Assembly (NCBI RefSeq): GCF_003097135.1
Contig: NZ_QEQL01000003.1
Span: forward strand, 248,001-312,000
Direction of reading: 5' to 3'
DNA length: 64,000 nt
Source of the DNA: Pseudomonas sp. URIL14HWK12:I12
GTDB lineage: Bacteria > Pseudomonadota > Gammaproteobacteria > Pseudomonadales > Pseudomonadaceae
Below, piece after piece: positions 28,404 to 38,383 of the stretch (the stretch's first letter is position 1; each line of letters opens with the position of its first letter). A program made the translations under genes and the position numbers. Below the pieces are notes generated by a model. That model had not been told where the DNA came from. It ran no database searches and saw only the letters and a program-made list of their open reading frames with translations.

Positions 28404-28994
28404 TCAGGCGTCGCGCTGCCACAGGGCGTAGTGCACCTGGCCAGTTTTTTTCTCCCTGTGCAGCCGCCAGTTACCAGGCAGGCCAGATTGGGAGGGTGCC
28501 GTTTCGCTTTCGGTGTACACCCATGCCGCTGGCGCTAGCCAGCCCAGGCGTTCGAGCAGCTCGCAGGTGGGGGCCAGCAGGTTCTGGTGAAAGGGCGGGT
28601 CGAGAAACACCAGGTCGAAAGCGTGAACGGGCTGATTGCTCAGGTAACGCACCGCATCGGTGTGCAGCAGTTGGCCGGTGGCGCATTTGAGCAGGTCGAG
28701 GTTCTGCCGCAGGCTGGCGATGGCCGTGGTATTGGCATCCAGCGCCAGCCCCATGGCTGCACCCCGGGAGAGCGCCTCAAGATACAGCGCACCGCTGCCT
28801 GCGAAGGGATCAAGCACCCTGGCCCCCTCGACGTAGGGTGCCAGCCAGTTGAACAGGGTTTCGCGAACCCGGTCGGGAGTAGGCCGCAAGCCTGGCCCCT
28901 CCGGGAAACTCAGGCGGCGGCTGCGCCACTGGCCGCCGATAATGCGTAGCTGGCCGGTGCCGCCGTGGGCTTTGGTTTTAGGTGCGATAGCCAT
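28404..28994 (-). CDS. rsmD: 16S rRNA m2G966 methyltransferase
   Basis: 196 residues. LRIIGGQWRSRRLSFPEG is the RsmD start, RPTPDRVRETLFNWL follows, VLDPFAGSGALYLEAL is the SAM motif, and FLDPPFHQNL the catalytic NPPY-like motif. It methylates G966 of 16S rRNA. The ATG at 28994 shares a base with the stop of the M16 gene (TGATG); the TTG one codon earlier is less likely. Confidence 0.93.
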   Translation of the reverse strand: MAIAPKTKAHGGTGQLRIIGGQWRSRRLSFPEGPGLRPTPDRVRETLFNWLAPYVEGARVLDPFAGSGALYLEALSRGAAMGLALDANTTAIASLRQNLDLLKCATGQLLHTDAVRYLSNQPVHAFDLVFLDPPFHQNLLAPTCELLERLGWLAPAAWVYTESETAPSQSGLPGNWRLHREKKTGQVHYALWQRDA

Positions 28995-30442
28995 CAATGC
29001 TCCGGGACGCCCATGGGTTGTACGGCCGGGGTGTCGGACGGCGCGGGCAGCGCTTGCTGTTCGACCGTTGGGCCCACCGTGACTACGACGAGCTTGTCTG
29101 CATCCAGGTGCTTGCTCATCGCATCGCGCACTTGTTCAACCGTCAGGGCCTGGGACTGGCTCATGAAGTCTTCGAGAAAGCTGGGCGGCAGGTTGTAGAA
29201 CCCCATGGCCCCCAGTTGCCCGGCGATGGCAGCGTTACTGGCGTTGGTGAGCGGGTAGCTACCAGCCAGCTCGCGCTTGGCGTCGGCGAGCTCCTGCTCG
29301 GTCGGGCCGGTCTTGAGGTAGTCGCGCAGGATACTCTGCACCAGCTCCAGGGTGCCCTGGCTCTGATTGGCACGCGTTTGCAGGCTGATGCTGAAAGGGC
29401 CTTTGGCCTGCATTGCGGTGAAGCCTGCGTAAACGCCGTAGGTCAGGCCGCGTTTCTCCCGCACCTCGCTCATCAGGCGGGTACCGAAGGCGCCGCCACC
29501 CAGGATTTGCGCGCCCATGCTCAGGGCGGCGAAGTCGGGGTCGGTGCGCTGGATGCCCAGCTCGCCCAGCAGCAGGTGGGTCTGCTTGGACGGAAACTCG
29601 ATATGAGTAATACCGGCCTTGGGCTCCGCCGGCTCAGGCATCGGTGGCAGCGCCGGGCCCTTGGGCAGGGCATGCGACACTTGCTCTGCGATGGCCTTGG
29701 CCTGCTCCGGCGTCAGGTCGCCCACCAGGGTGATCACCGTGTTGCCCGCCGCATAGGCCCGCTTGTGGAAGGCGCGCAACTGTTCCTGGGTAATGGCTTT
29801 CACGCTCTGGGCGTCGCCTTCGCTGTTGTGTGCGTAGGGGTGCTGGCCGTAGAGCTGTTCGGCGAAGGCACTGCTGGCCAGGTAGCCGGGGTTCTGCTTT
29901 CGAAACTCGAAGCTGGCGAGCAACTGGTTCTTGATGCGCGCCAGGGAATCGGCTGGGAAGGTAGGGCGGCCTACCACTTCGCTGAACAGTTGCACCGCAG
30001 GCTCGCGCTTGTCGCTGGCTGACAGGCTGCGCAGGGTGGCCACGGCCATGTCCTTGTAGGAGCCGTTGCCGTAGTCGGCGCCCAGGCCCTCGAAGCCCTG
30101 GGCAATGGCCTCGACGCTCTTGCCTGCGACACCTTCGTTGAGCATGGCGTTGGTGAGCAGGCCAAGCCCGGGCTGCTTGCCGTCCTGGCTGCTACCGGCG
30201 GCGAAGGTCAGGCGCAGGTCGAACATCGGCAGTTCATGGGCCTCGACGAACATCACCCGGGCCCCAGCCTCGGTCGTCCAGCGTTGCACGTTCAGCTCGC
30301 GGTGCACCGGCGCCGCCTGGCTGAGCTGGGCAACGGTTTCCAGGCCCTTGTGGGCCGGCGCGGGTTCATCGGCGATCGCTTGGGTGCCACTGGCCAGCAG
30401 GCAGGCGGCCAGCAGTGCGGAGAGTGCCTGGCGATGGCTCAT
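28994..30442 (-). CDS. M16-family zinc-protease-like protein lacking the zinc motif
   Basis: 482 residues with a signal peptide (MSHRQALSALLAACLLAS, cleavage near AIA/DEP). The domain order matches the M16B peptidase family, but the HxxEH metal site is missing: the corresponding stretch reads LLTNAMLNEG. It keeps the C-terminal substrate-binding R/Y pair region, EVREKRGLTYGVYAG. It probably forms a periplasmic heterodimer with the protein encoded upstream, which has the zinc site. The start overlaps that gene as ATGA. Confidence 0.88.
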   Translation of the reverse strand: MSHRQALSALLAACLLASGTQAIADEPAPAHKGLETVAQLSQAAPVHRELNVQRWTTEAGARVMFVEAHELPMFDLRLTFAAGSSQDGKQPGLGLLTNAMLNEGVAGKSVEAIAQGFEGLGADYGNGSYKDMAVATLRSLSASDKREPAVQLFSEVVGRPTFPADSLARIKNQLLASFEFRKQNPGYLASSAFAEQLYGQHPYAHNSEGDAQSVKAITQEQLRAFHKRAYAAGNTVITLVGDLTPEQAKAIAEQVSHALPKGPALPPMPEPAEPKAGITHIEFPSKQTHLLLGELGIQRTDPDFAALSMGAQILGGGAFGTRLMSEVREKRGLTYGVYAGFTAMQAKGPFSISLQTRANQSQGTLELVQSILRDYLKTGPTEQELADAKRELAGSYPLTNASNAAIAGQLGAMGFYNLPPSFLEDFMSQSQALTVEQVRDAMSKHLDADKLVVVTVGPTVEQQALPAPSDTPAVQPMGVPEH

Positions 30443-31791
30443 TGGGCGGCCTCCTGCGGCAATACATGGGCGACGGTAAGGCGGTCGCGGGTAAAGAAGG
30501 CGCGAGCGGCGGCCTGGACATCTTCGGGAGTGACCTTCTGCAGGTCGTCTACTTCGCTGTCGATCAGCTTCCAGGACAAGCCCACGGTTTCGAGCCGGCC
30601 GATGGCGATGGCCTGGCTGGAAATCGAGTCACGCTGGAACACGATGCCGGCTATCAGCTGAGCGCGCACCCGTTCCAGCTCCTGGGCGGTAGGGGGCTTG
30701 GCCTTGAGCTCGTCGAGCTGTTGCCACAGGCCTTTCTCTACGTCGGCGAGGGTCTTGTGCTTCTGCACGTTGGGGGTGGCGCTGAGGGTGAACAGGCTGT
30801 CGCCCCGGTTGTAGGGGTCGTAGTTTGCCGAAACGCCCGACACCAGCTCCTGGCCACGTTCCAGCCGAGAAGACAAACGGGCGCTGTAGCCGCCGTCGAG
30901 CAGCGCTTCGATCAAACGCAGGGCATTGGCGCTGCGCGGGTCGCTGGCAGTGGCCAGGCCCGGCACGTTGAAGCCCATGATCAGGCTGGGCAGCTGGGTG
31001 CGCTCATGCAGGGTAAGCAGGCGCTCGCCGGGCGCTGCCAGCTCCAGCGGCAGCTTGGCCGGCGGGGTCTCGCGCCGTGGGATGGCGCCGAACCATTTTT
31101 CCGCCAGTGCCTTGACCTCGTCGGGCTTCACGTCGCCGACCACTACCAGCGTCGCGTTGTTTGGGGTGTACCAGCTCTGGTACCAGTGGCGCAGGTCTTC
31201 GATAGACATGCGGTCCAGGTCGGCCATCCAGCCGATGGTAGGGGTGTGGTAGCCGCTGGCCGGGTACGCTGCGGCCTTGAACATCTCGAAGGCTTTTTGC
31301 GTCGGTTTGTCATCGGTGCGCAGGCGGCGCTCTTCCTTGATGACTTCGATCTCGCGCTTGAACTCGTCGGCCGGCAAGGCGAGGGTGGCCATGCGATCGG
31401 CCTCCAGCTCGAAGGCGACTGGCAGCCGGTCGCGCGCCAACACCTGATAGAAGGCGGTGTAGTCGTCGCTGGTGAAGGCGTTTTCCTCGGCGCCCAGGTC
31501 GCGCAATACGCGGGAGGCTTCCCCGGCTGCCAGCTTGCTGCTGCCTTTGAACATCATGTGTTCAAGGGCGTGTGAAAGCCCGGTCTGCCCGGGCGTTTCA
31601 TAGCTTGAACCGACCTTGTACCAGATCTGCGATACGGCGATCGGCGCGCGATGGTCTTCGCGCACCACGACCTTGAGGCCGTTGGCGAGGGTGAATTCAG
31701 TGGTGGGCTGTGGCTCGGCGGCGAGGGCCGCCAGGGGCAGGCATACCGCGCCGGCGAGCAGGCCTGCGAGGCGGCGTGCTAATGCGTTCAT
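30439..31791 (-). CDS. M16-family zinc protease (catalytic subunit)
   Basis: 450 residues with a signal peptide (MNALARRLAGLLAGAVCLPL, cleavage near ALA/AEP). The inverted zinc motif HxxEH is present at His74-Ala-Leu-Glu77-His78, with a downstream Glu in EIEVIKEERRLR as third ligand. The counterpart of the R/Y substrate-binding motif is weak here. It is the first gene of the operon with the non-zinc M16 protein, rsmD and YheT-like hydrolase, and is divergent from ftsY. The substrate is unknown. ATG 31791 is chosen because upstream frame lacks a signal sequence. Confidence 0.9.
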   Translation of the reverse strand: MNALARRLAGLLAGAVCLPLAALAAEPQPTTEFTLANGLKVVVREDHRAPIAVSQIWYKVGSSYETPGQTGLSHALEHMMFKGSSKLAAGEASRVLRDLGAEENAFTSDDYTAFYQVLARDRLPVAFELEADRMATLALPADEFKREIEVIKEERRLRTDDKPTQKAFEMFKAAAYPASGYHTPTIGWMADLDRMSIEDLRHWYQSWYTPNNATLVVVGDVKPDEVKALAEKWFGAIPRRETPPAKLPLELAAPGERLLTLHERTQLPSLIMGFNVPGLATASDPRSANALRLIEALLDGGYSARLSSRLERGQELVSGVSANYDPYNRGDSLFTLSATPNVQKHKTLADVEKGLWQQLDELKAKPPTAQELERVRAQLIAGIVFQRDSISSQAIAIGRLETVGLSWKLIDSEVDDLQKVTPEDVQAAARAFFTRDRLTVAHVLPQEAAQ

Positions 31792-32014
31792 GGGGAATCC
31801 AAACCTGTCGAGGGGCCTAACCGGGCTTAGCGCGGCAGGGCGATGAGGTGCTAGGATACTGCTTCCGCCGCGCCTGGTCAGCGGATATCCCGCCAATCAC
31901 CTGAACAAAACGTTACTCGTGAACGTGCCGGGTAAAATGCAGTCTGTTCTGCGATGTCGAGAATTCCTCGAAACGCCGCACTGGCGTTTCGCTAGCGTGA
32001 GATAGCCACCTTCC

Positions 32015-33364
32015 ATGTTTGGTTCCAACGACGACAAAAAAGCCGCGGCCCCGGCCACTGAGAAAAAAGGCCTGTTCGGCTGGTGGCGCAAGAAGCCCCA
32101 GGAAGAAGCTGCAGCGCCGCAGCCAGAGGCTTCGCCCGAACCGGCTTCGGCACCAGTGCCCGAGCCTTCGGCGGCTGAAGTTTCCGCTGAACACGCGGTG
32201 GCCATGGCGCCGGAGCCGGTGCTTGCGCCCGAGCCCGAGCCCGAGCCTGAAGCCATCCAGCCCCCGCAAACTGATGCGCCCTCGGTGCCGGCATTGCCGG
32301 TGGCCTTCGAGCCCGTGGCTTTCGAACCGGAGCCAGAGCCTGCGCCCCTGCCGCCTGTGCATGGCGCTACCGAGCCTGCGCCTGAGCCAGAGCTTCCTAT
32401 TCCTGCCCTTGCGGCCACGCCCGAGCCAACCAAGGCCGGTTTCTTCGCGCGCCTCAAGCAGGGCTTGAGTAAAACCAGCGCCAGTATCGGCGAGGGCATG
32501 GCGAGCCTGTTCCTGGGCAAGAAGGCCATCGACGATGACCTGCTCGACGAAATCGAAACCCGCCTGCTCACCGCTGATGTAGGGGTGGAAGCGACCTCGG
32601 TGATCGTACGTAACCTCACCCAGAAGGTTGCGCGCAAGCAGCTGACCGATGCCCAGGCGCTCTATGGCGCGCTGCAGGACGAGCTCGCCAGCATGCTCGA
32701 CCCGGTCGAAAAACCGCTGCAGATCGAACCAGGCACAGGCCCATTCGTGATCTTGGTAGTGGGCGTCAACGGCGCCGGCAAAACCACCACCATCGGCAAG
32801 CTGGCGCGCAAGTTCCAACTCGAAGGCAAGAAGGTCATGCTCGCTGCCGGCGATACGTTCCGCGCGGCAGCGGTGGAGCAGCTGCAAGTGTGGGGCGAGC
32901 GCAACCGTATTCCGGTAATCGCCCAGCACACCGGTGCAGACTCCGCGTCGGTGATTTTCGATGCACTGCAGGCTGCCAAGGCCCGAGGCATCGATGTGCT
33001 GATCGCTGACACTGCTGGCCGCCTGCACACCAAAGACAACCTCATGGAGGAGCTCAAGAAGGTTCGCCGGGTGATGGGCAAGCTCGACGAATCGGCCCCT
33101 CACGAGGTGTTGCTGGTACTCGACGCCGGCACCGGCCAGAACGCGATCAACCAGGCCAAGCATTTCAATCAGTCCGTAGCGCTCACCGGCCTTGCCCTGA
33201 CCAAGCTGGACGGCACTGCCAAGGGCGGCGTGATTTTCGCCTTGGCCAAGCAATTCAATTTGCCGATTCGCTATATCGGCGTGGGCGAGAGCATCGACGA
33301 CCTGCGTACTTTCGAAGCCCGGCCTTTCGTGCAGGCCTTGTTCGCCGAACGGGAGCGGGCATGA
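32015..33364 (+). CDS. ftsY: Signal recognition particle receptor FtsY
   Basis: 449 residues. The first about 150 residues are an acidic, Pro/Glu-rich tail (EPEPEPEA repeats) that likely associates with membrane. The NG domain follows: GVNGAGKTTTIGKLARKFQ (G1), DTFRAAAVEQL, IADTAGRLHTK (G3), TKLDGTAKGG (G4), and GVGESIDDLRTF near the end. It docks ribosome/SRP complexes on the translocon. Its stop overlaps ftsE as ATGA, so ftsY-ftsE-ftsX is an operon, as in many proteobacteria. Confidence 0.97.
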   Translation: MFGSNDDKKAAAPATEKKGLFGWWRKKPQEEAAAPQPEASPEPASAPVPEPSAAEVSAEHAVAMAPEPVLAPEPEPEPEAIQPPQTDAPSVPALPVAFEPVAFEPEPEPAPLPPVHGATEPAPEPELPIPALAATPEPTKAGFFARLKQGLSKTSASIGEGMASLFLGKKAIDDDLLDEIETRLLTADVGVEATSVIVRNLTQKVARKQLTDAQALYGALQDELASMLDPVEKPLQIEPGTGPFVILVVGVNGAGKTTTIGKLARKFQLEGKKVMLAAGDTFRAAAVEQLQVWGERNRIPVIAQHTGADSASVIFDALQAAKARGIDVLIADTAGRLHTKDNLMEELKKVRRVMGKLDESAPHEVLLVLDAGTGQNAINQAKHFNQSVALTGLALTKLDGTAKGGVIFALAKQFNLPIRYIGVGESIDDLRTFEARPFVQALFAERERA

Positions 33365-34032
33365 TCCGTTTCGAGCAGGTTGGCAAGCGCTACCCCAACG
33401 GCCATGTAGGCCTGCATGAGTTGAGCTTTCGCGTGCGCCGTGGCGAGTTTCTGTTCGTTACCGGCCACTCCGGTGCGGGTAAAAGTACCTTGCTGCGGTT
33501 ATTGCTCGCGATGGAGCGGCCCACCAGCGGCAAGCTGCTGCTTGCAGGGCAAGACCTGGGGCAAATCAGCAACGCGCAGATACCCTTTCTCCGCCGGCAG
33601 ATTGGCGTGGTGTTCCAGAACCACCAGTTGCTGTTCGATCGCACGGTGTTCAACAACATCGCGCTGCCGCTGCAGATACTGGGGCTTTCCAAAGCAGAAA
33701 TCGCCAAGCGCGTCGATTCGGCGCTCGACCGTGTGGCCTTGAGCGAAAAAGGCGATCTGTACCCAGGTGACCTGTCCACCGGGCAGCAACAGCGGGTCGG
33801 CATCGCTCGCGCCATCGTTCACCGGCCCGCCCTGCTGCTGGCCGACGAACCCACAGGTAACCTCGACCCACGGCTGGCGGCGGAGATCATGGGTGTATTC
33901 GAAGACATCAACCGGCTTGGCACCAGCGTGCTGATCGCCAGCCATGACCTGGCGCTCATTGCGCGCATGCGGCACCGAATGCTGACCCTGCAGCGCGGCC
34001 GCTTGATCGGCGACGGGGAGGCGGGGCAATGA
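33361..34032 (+). CDS. ftsE: Cell-division ATP-binding protein FtsE
   Basis: 223 residues of ABC ATPase. Walker A is GHSGAGKSTLLR, the signature is LSTGQQQRVGIARA, and Walker B is LLLADEPTGNLDP. With FtsX it forms an inner-membrane complex that activates periplasmic peptidoglycan hydrolysis at the septum. Four-base overlaps with both neighbours. Confidence 0.97.
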   Translation: MIRFEQVGKRYPNGHVGLHELSFRVRRGEFLFVTGHSGAGKSTLLRLLLAMERPTSGKLLLAGQDLGQISNAQIPFLRRQIGVVFQNHQLLFDRTVFNNIALPLQILGLSKAEIAKRVDSALDRVALSEKGDLYPGDLSTGQQQRVGIARAIVHRPALLLADEPTGNLDPRLAAEIMGVFEDINRLGTSVLIASHDLALIARMRHRMLTLQRGRLIGDGEAGQ

Positions 34033-35060
34033 GCGCTACCCGCAACCCCAAGATGTCTGACCGCGTCGCGCCCAAGGCGGCCGACCCGCAGCCACCGAAA
34101 GACAAGAAAAACCGCAAAGGCGATGACGACGGGCCGGATTTCGGCACGTTGTTCCACGCCTGGCTCGAAAGCCATCGCGCGAGCATTGCCGACAGCTTCA
34201 AGCGCCTGGGGCGCCAGCCTTTCGGCAGCCTTTTCACCTGCCTGGTGATGGCCGTGGCGCTGAGCATGCCCATGGGGCTTTCGTTGCTGCTCAAGAACGT
34301 GGAGCGCTTGGGCGGCTCGTGGCAGCGCGCGGCGCAGATCTCCCTTTATATGGACATCAACGCCAGCGACGCCGACGGCCAGGCGCTGGTGGAGCGCGCC
34401 AAATCCCTCGCCGGGGTTGCCGACGCCGAGTACATCAGCCGCGCCGAGGCACTGAAGGAGTTCCAGCAGCAGTCGGGGTTGGGTGAGGCGCTCAAGGAGC
34501 TGCCCGACAACCCGCTGCCCGGCACGGTGGTGGTGACGCCGCTGGAGGTCGACAAGGCCGCGCTGGAGTCGCTACGCGAGCAATTGGCTGGGCTGCCCAA
34601 GGTGCAGCAGGCCCAGCTCGACCTGGTATGGGTCGAGCGGTTGGCGGCGATCCTGAAGCTAGGGGATCGCTTCATCTTTGGCTTGGCCGTGTTGCTTATT
34701 TCCGCGCTTCTGCTCGTGATTGGTAACACAATTCGCCTGCACATCGAAAACCGCCGGGTAGAGATCGAGGTGATCAAGCTTGTGGGCGGCACTGACGCCT
34801 ATGTACGGCGGCCCTTCCTGTATATGGGCGCGATCTACGGCTTTGGTGCCGGGATCTTCGCCTGGGCGATCCTGGCCTACGGGTTAAATTGGTTGAACGA
34901 GTCCGTCGTGGGGCTATCGGAATTGTATGGCAGCGATTTCGCACTCGGCGGGGTGCCCGCCTCTGATGGGGTTTCGCTCTTGCTTGGGGCTGTCCTGTTG
35001 GGGTATATCGGGGCATGGATCGCGGTGGCCAAGCACTTGAGAGAGCTGGCGCCCCGCTGA
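34029..35060 (+). CDS. ftsX: Cell-division membrane protein FtsX
   Basis: 343 residues. A polar, Lys-rich N-terminus of about 70 residues (PPKDKKNRKGDDDGPDFG) precedes the first membrane helix FTCLVMAVALSMPMGLSLLL. A periplasmic domain follows, then three helices in the C-terminal half (FIFGLAVLLISALLLVIGNT and two more). RLHIENRRVEIEVIKLVG is the FtsX signature before the last pair. Partner of FtsE. Confidence 0.96.
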   Translation: MSATRNPKMSDRVAPKAADPQPPKDKKNRKGDDDGPDFGTLFHAWLESHRASIADSFKRLGRQPFGSLFTCLVMAVALSMPMGLSLLLKNVERLGGSWQRAAQISLYMDINASDADGQALVERAKSLAGVADAEYISRAEALKEFQQQSGLGEALKELPDNPLPGTVVVTPLEVDKAALESLREQLAGLPKVQQAQLDLVWVERLAAILKLGDRFIFGLAVLLISALLLVIGNTIRLHIENRRVEIEVIKLVGGTDAYVRRPFLYMGAIYGFGAGIFAWAILAYGLNWLNESVVGLSELYGSDFALGGVPASDGVSLLLGAVLLGYIGAWIAVAKHLRELAPR

Positions 35061-35134
35061 TCGGTTGAATTTTTGACGTCAAAGACCGTTCTTCAAAAAG
35101 GAACTTGGTTCTAGGTTCCCGGTCTTATTGGTCA

Positions 35135-35150
35135 GCGCTCCGCGGAGCGC
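35135..35150 (+). promoter_or_regulatory. Perfect palindrome in the rpoH leader
   Basis: GCGCTCCGCGGAGCGC is a perfect 16-base palindrome 26 bases upstream of the rpoH ATG and 13 bases upstream of its GGAGG ribosome site. In mRNA it would form a stable hairpin close to the site. rpoH translation in enterobacteria is heat-controlled by mRNA structure; a similar role here is an inference. It might instead be an operator. Confidence 0.45.
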
Positions 35151-35176
35151 GAGTCTGAGTTTCGGAGGTTCATTAA

Positions 35177-36031
<855 letters not shown>

Positions 36032-36047
36032 CGCCACCGCTGCACCG

Positions 36048-36071
36048 ATCGCCCGGCCTTTGCCGGGCGAT
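36048..36071 (+). terminator. Terminator between rpoH and mtgA
   Basis: ATCGCCCGGC (36048-36057) pairs with GCCGGGCGAT (36062-36071) around CTTT, followed by TTGCTTTGC. It lies 16 bases after the rpoH stop and 10 bases before the end of convergent mtgA, so it can serve both. Confidence 0.8.
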
Positions 36072-36081
36072 TTGCTTTGCG

Positions 36082-36801
36082 CTAGCGCCAAGGCGCGCTG
36101 CGGCTGCTGTTGAGGGTCTTGAGGTATTCATCGCCGCCCAATTGGCCCATCTGTTGGCGGATCCAGGCCGCACGCCGGGCAACGTAGGCGCTGGGGCGGC
36201 TGGCGCTCCAGTTCCGTGGGTTGGGCAGTACGGCGGCCAGCTGGCTGGCCTGCTGGCGTGAAAGAGCAGCGGCGTTTACGCCGAAGTGGTACTGCGCCGC
36301 TGCTTGCGCGCCAAATACGCCTGAGCCCCATTCTGCCGTGTTGAGGTAGACCTCCAGAATCCGCTGCTTGGGCCACATCACCTCGATCAAGGCGGTGAAC
36401 CAGGCTTCGAGGCCCTTGCGCAGGTAGCTTCGCCCTGACCAAAGGAACAGGTTCTTCGCCACCTGCTGGCTCAGGGTGCTGGCACCGCGAATCGACCCCC
36501 CTTGCTCGTTGTGCAGGAAGGCTGCACGAATGGCGCTGATATCGAACCCCCAGTGGCTGGAAAATTTCTGGTCTTCGCCGGCGATCACGGCGAGTTTCAG
36601 ATCGTCCGATATGCGCTCCCACGGCTGCCAGGTGCGCTGCAGGTCAATGGGCTTGCCGCTGATCCAGGACTGGACCTTGCGCTCGACCATCAGGGCGCTG
36701 CCCACCGGCGGCACCCAGCGCATTGCCAGTACCATCAGCGCGCTGATCACGACGAACCACTTGATGAGCTTGAATACGCGTTGCAGGATCACACGCAGCA
36801 T
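36082..36801 (-). CDS. mtgA: Monofunctional biosynthetic peptidoglycan transglycosylase
   Basis: 239 residues. An N-terminal membrane anchor (LIKWFVVISALMVLAMRWV) precedes a GT51 domain with IAGEDQKFSSHWGFD (catalytic Glu) and GASTLSQQVAKNLFLW, then RILEVYLNTAEWGSG. It polymerises glycan strands from lipid II and lacks a transpeptidase domain. Convergent with rpoH and divergent from the DUF423 gene. Confidence 0.95.
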   Translation of the reverse strand: MLRVILQRVFKLIKWFVVISALMVLAMRWVPPVGSALMVERKVQSWISGKPIDLQRTWQPWERISDDLKLAVIAGEDQKFSSHWGFDISAIRAAFLHNEQGGSIRGASTLSQQVAKNLFLWSGRSYLRKGLEAWFTALIEVMWPKQRILEVYLNTAEWGSGVFGAQAAAQYHFGVNAAALSRQQASQLAAVLPNPRNWSASRPSAYVARRAAWIRQQMGQLGGDEYLKTLNSSRSAPWR

Positions 36802-36872
36802 GATGAGCTTGGCCCCGGCCTTCAGAGCGGGCCATTATACAGATCGAACCCCATTGGAAACGGAGCTGCCCG

Positions 36873-37244
36873 ATGCTGAAGATTTTCCTGATGCTGGCTG
36901 CCTTTTTTGGCTTCACCGGCGTTGGGCTGGGCGCCTTCGCTGCCCACGGCCTTAAAAGCCGGCTGACGCCTGAGTACCTGGCGATCTTCCAGACCGGCGT
37001 GCAATACCAACTGATTCACGCGCTGGCACTGTTCGGGGTGGCGCTGCTGGCCAACCATTTGCCGGGGCGGCTGGTGGGGTGGGCCGGGGCGCTGTTCACA
37101 CTGGGCATCGTGTTGTTTTCCGGCAGCCTCTACCTGCTGACCCTGACCGGCGTGGGCAAACTCGGCATCATCACGCCTCTTGGGGGGCTGATGTTTCTGG
37201 CCGGCTGGCTCTGCCTGGGGCTGGTCGCACTGAGCCTGGGCTGA
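36873..37244 (+). CDS. DUF423 (YgdD-like) small membrane protein
   Basis: 123 residues with four hydrophobic segments: MLAAFFGFTGVGLGAFAAHG, LIHALALFGVALLANH, AGALFTLGIVLFSGSLYLL and PLGGLMFLAGWLCLGLVALS. GLGAFAAHGLK is a signature of the DUF423 family. Function is unknown. GGAG lies seven bases before ATG 36873. It is 84 bases upstream of thiS but is not otherwise linked to thiamine synthesis. Confidence 0.88.
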   Translation: MLKIFLMLAAFFGFTGVGLGAFAAHGLKSRLTPEYLAIFQTGVQYQLIHALALFGVALLANHLPGRLVGWAGALFTLGIVLFSGSLYLLTLTGVGKLGIITPLGGLMFLAGWLCLGLVALSLG

Positions 37245-37328
37245 GACGAACGGCCCCAGGGTGCCTTGGTGGCGCCGGCAGTTGTGGGTAGAATGCCAAC
37301 CCCAAACGAACCTGATGGCTGCCACCGC

Positions 37329-37529
37329 ATGCGCATTCAACTCAATGGCGAACCTTTCGAACTGCCCGACGGCACCACCGTCGAAGCCTTGCTCGCGCAT
37401 CTGGAGCTGGCGGGGCGGCGGGTCGCGGTAGAGCTGAACCTGGATATCGTGCCACGCAGCCAGCATGCCGCCACGGCGCTGAACGAAGGTGACCAGGTCG
37501 AAGTGGTCCATGCGATCGGTGGCGGCTGA
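37329..37529 (+). CDS. thiS: Sulfur carrier protein ThiS
   Basis: 66 residues, ubiquitin-like, with the required C-terminal Gly-Gly (HAIGGG). [20 protein letters not shown] is the beta-grasp start. After C-terminal thiocarboxylation it donates sulfur to ThiG for the thiazole ring of thiamine. It is 50 bases upstream of thiG. The frame is open upstream to 37266, but ATG 37329 gives the family length. Confidence 0.95.
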   Translation: MRIQLNGEPFELPDGTTVEALLAHLELAGRRVAVELNLDIVPRSQHAATALNEGDQVEVVHAIGGG

Positions 37530-37579
37530 AGCCCTGCGCCACCCACCGTTCTTTCGCGCCAGATAACGAGGAATGCCCC

Positions 37580-38374
37580 ATGAGCATCGTTCGCAGCGAC
37601 AAGCCCTTTACCGTGGCTGGCCGTACCTTCCAGTCGCGCCTGCTGGTCGGCACCGGCAAATACCGTGACCTGGAAGAAACCCGCCAGGCCATCGAGGCTT
37701 CGGGTGCCGAAATCGTCACCGTGGCCGTGCGTCGCACCAACATCGGCCAGAACCCTGGTGAGCCGAACCTGCTCGACGTGCTGCCGCCCAGCCGCTATAC
37801 CATCCTGCCCAACACCGCTGGCTGCTATGACGCCATCGAGGCAGTGCGCACCTGCCGATTGGCCCGTGAGCTGCTCGATGGGCACAACCTGGTCAAGCTT
37901 GAAGTGCTGGCCGACCAGAAAACCCTGTTCCCCAACGTGATCGAAACCCTCAAGGCAGCCGAAGTGCTGATCAAGGACGGTTTCGATGTGATGGTGTACA
38001 CCAGCGACGACCCGATCATCGCCCGCCAGTTGGCCGAGATGGGCTGCTGCGCCGTAATGCCACTGGCCGGTTTGATCGGCACGGGCCTGGGTATCTGCAA
38101 CCCCTACAACCTGCAGATCATCCTGGAAGAGGCCAAGGTGCCGGTGCTGGTAGACGCCGGCGTCGGCACTGCCTCCGACGCCACCATCGCCATGGAGCTG
38201 GGCTGCGAAGCGGTGCTGATGAACTCGGCTATCGCCCACGCGCAGAACCCGGTGCAGATGGCCGAGGCCATGAAGCACGCCATCATTGCCGGCCGCCTGG
38301 CATGGCTGGCCGGCCGCATGCCCAAGAAACTCTATGCCAGCGCTTCCTCGCCGCTGGATGGCCTGATCAAGTAA
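37580..38374 (+). CDS. thiG: Thiazole synthase ThiG
   Basis: 264 residues. [48 protein letters not shown] and [14 protein letters not shown] are the typical ThiG blocks of the TIM-barrel synthase, which condenses deoxyxylulose-5-phosphate, dehydroglycine and ThiS-thiocarboxylate. ATG 37580 follows GAGGAATGCCCC. The stop is ten bases before trmB. Confidence 0.97.
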   Translation: MSIVRSDKPFTVAGRTFQSRLLVGTGKYRDLEETRQAIEASGAEIVTVAVRRTNIGQNPGEPNLLDVLPPSRYTILPNTAGCYDAIEAVRTCRLARELLDGHNLVKLEVLADQKTLFPNVIETLKAAEVLIKDGFDVMVYTSDDPIIARQLAEMGCCAVMPLAGLIGTGLGICNPYNLQIILEEAKVPVLVDAGVGTASDATIAMELGCEAVLMNSAIAHAQNPVQMAEAMKHAIIAGRLAWLAGRMPKKLYASASSPLDGLIK

Positions 38375-38383
38375 GAGCGCAAG

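Noticed and set aside
35065..35101. TTGAAT and TTGACG as -35 boxes for rpoH
   Set aside because: No acceptable -10 is found 16-18 bases downstream of either. The promoter could be elsewhere or use another sigma factor.
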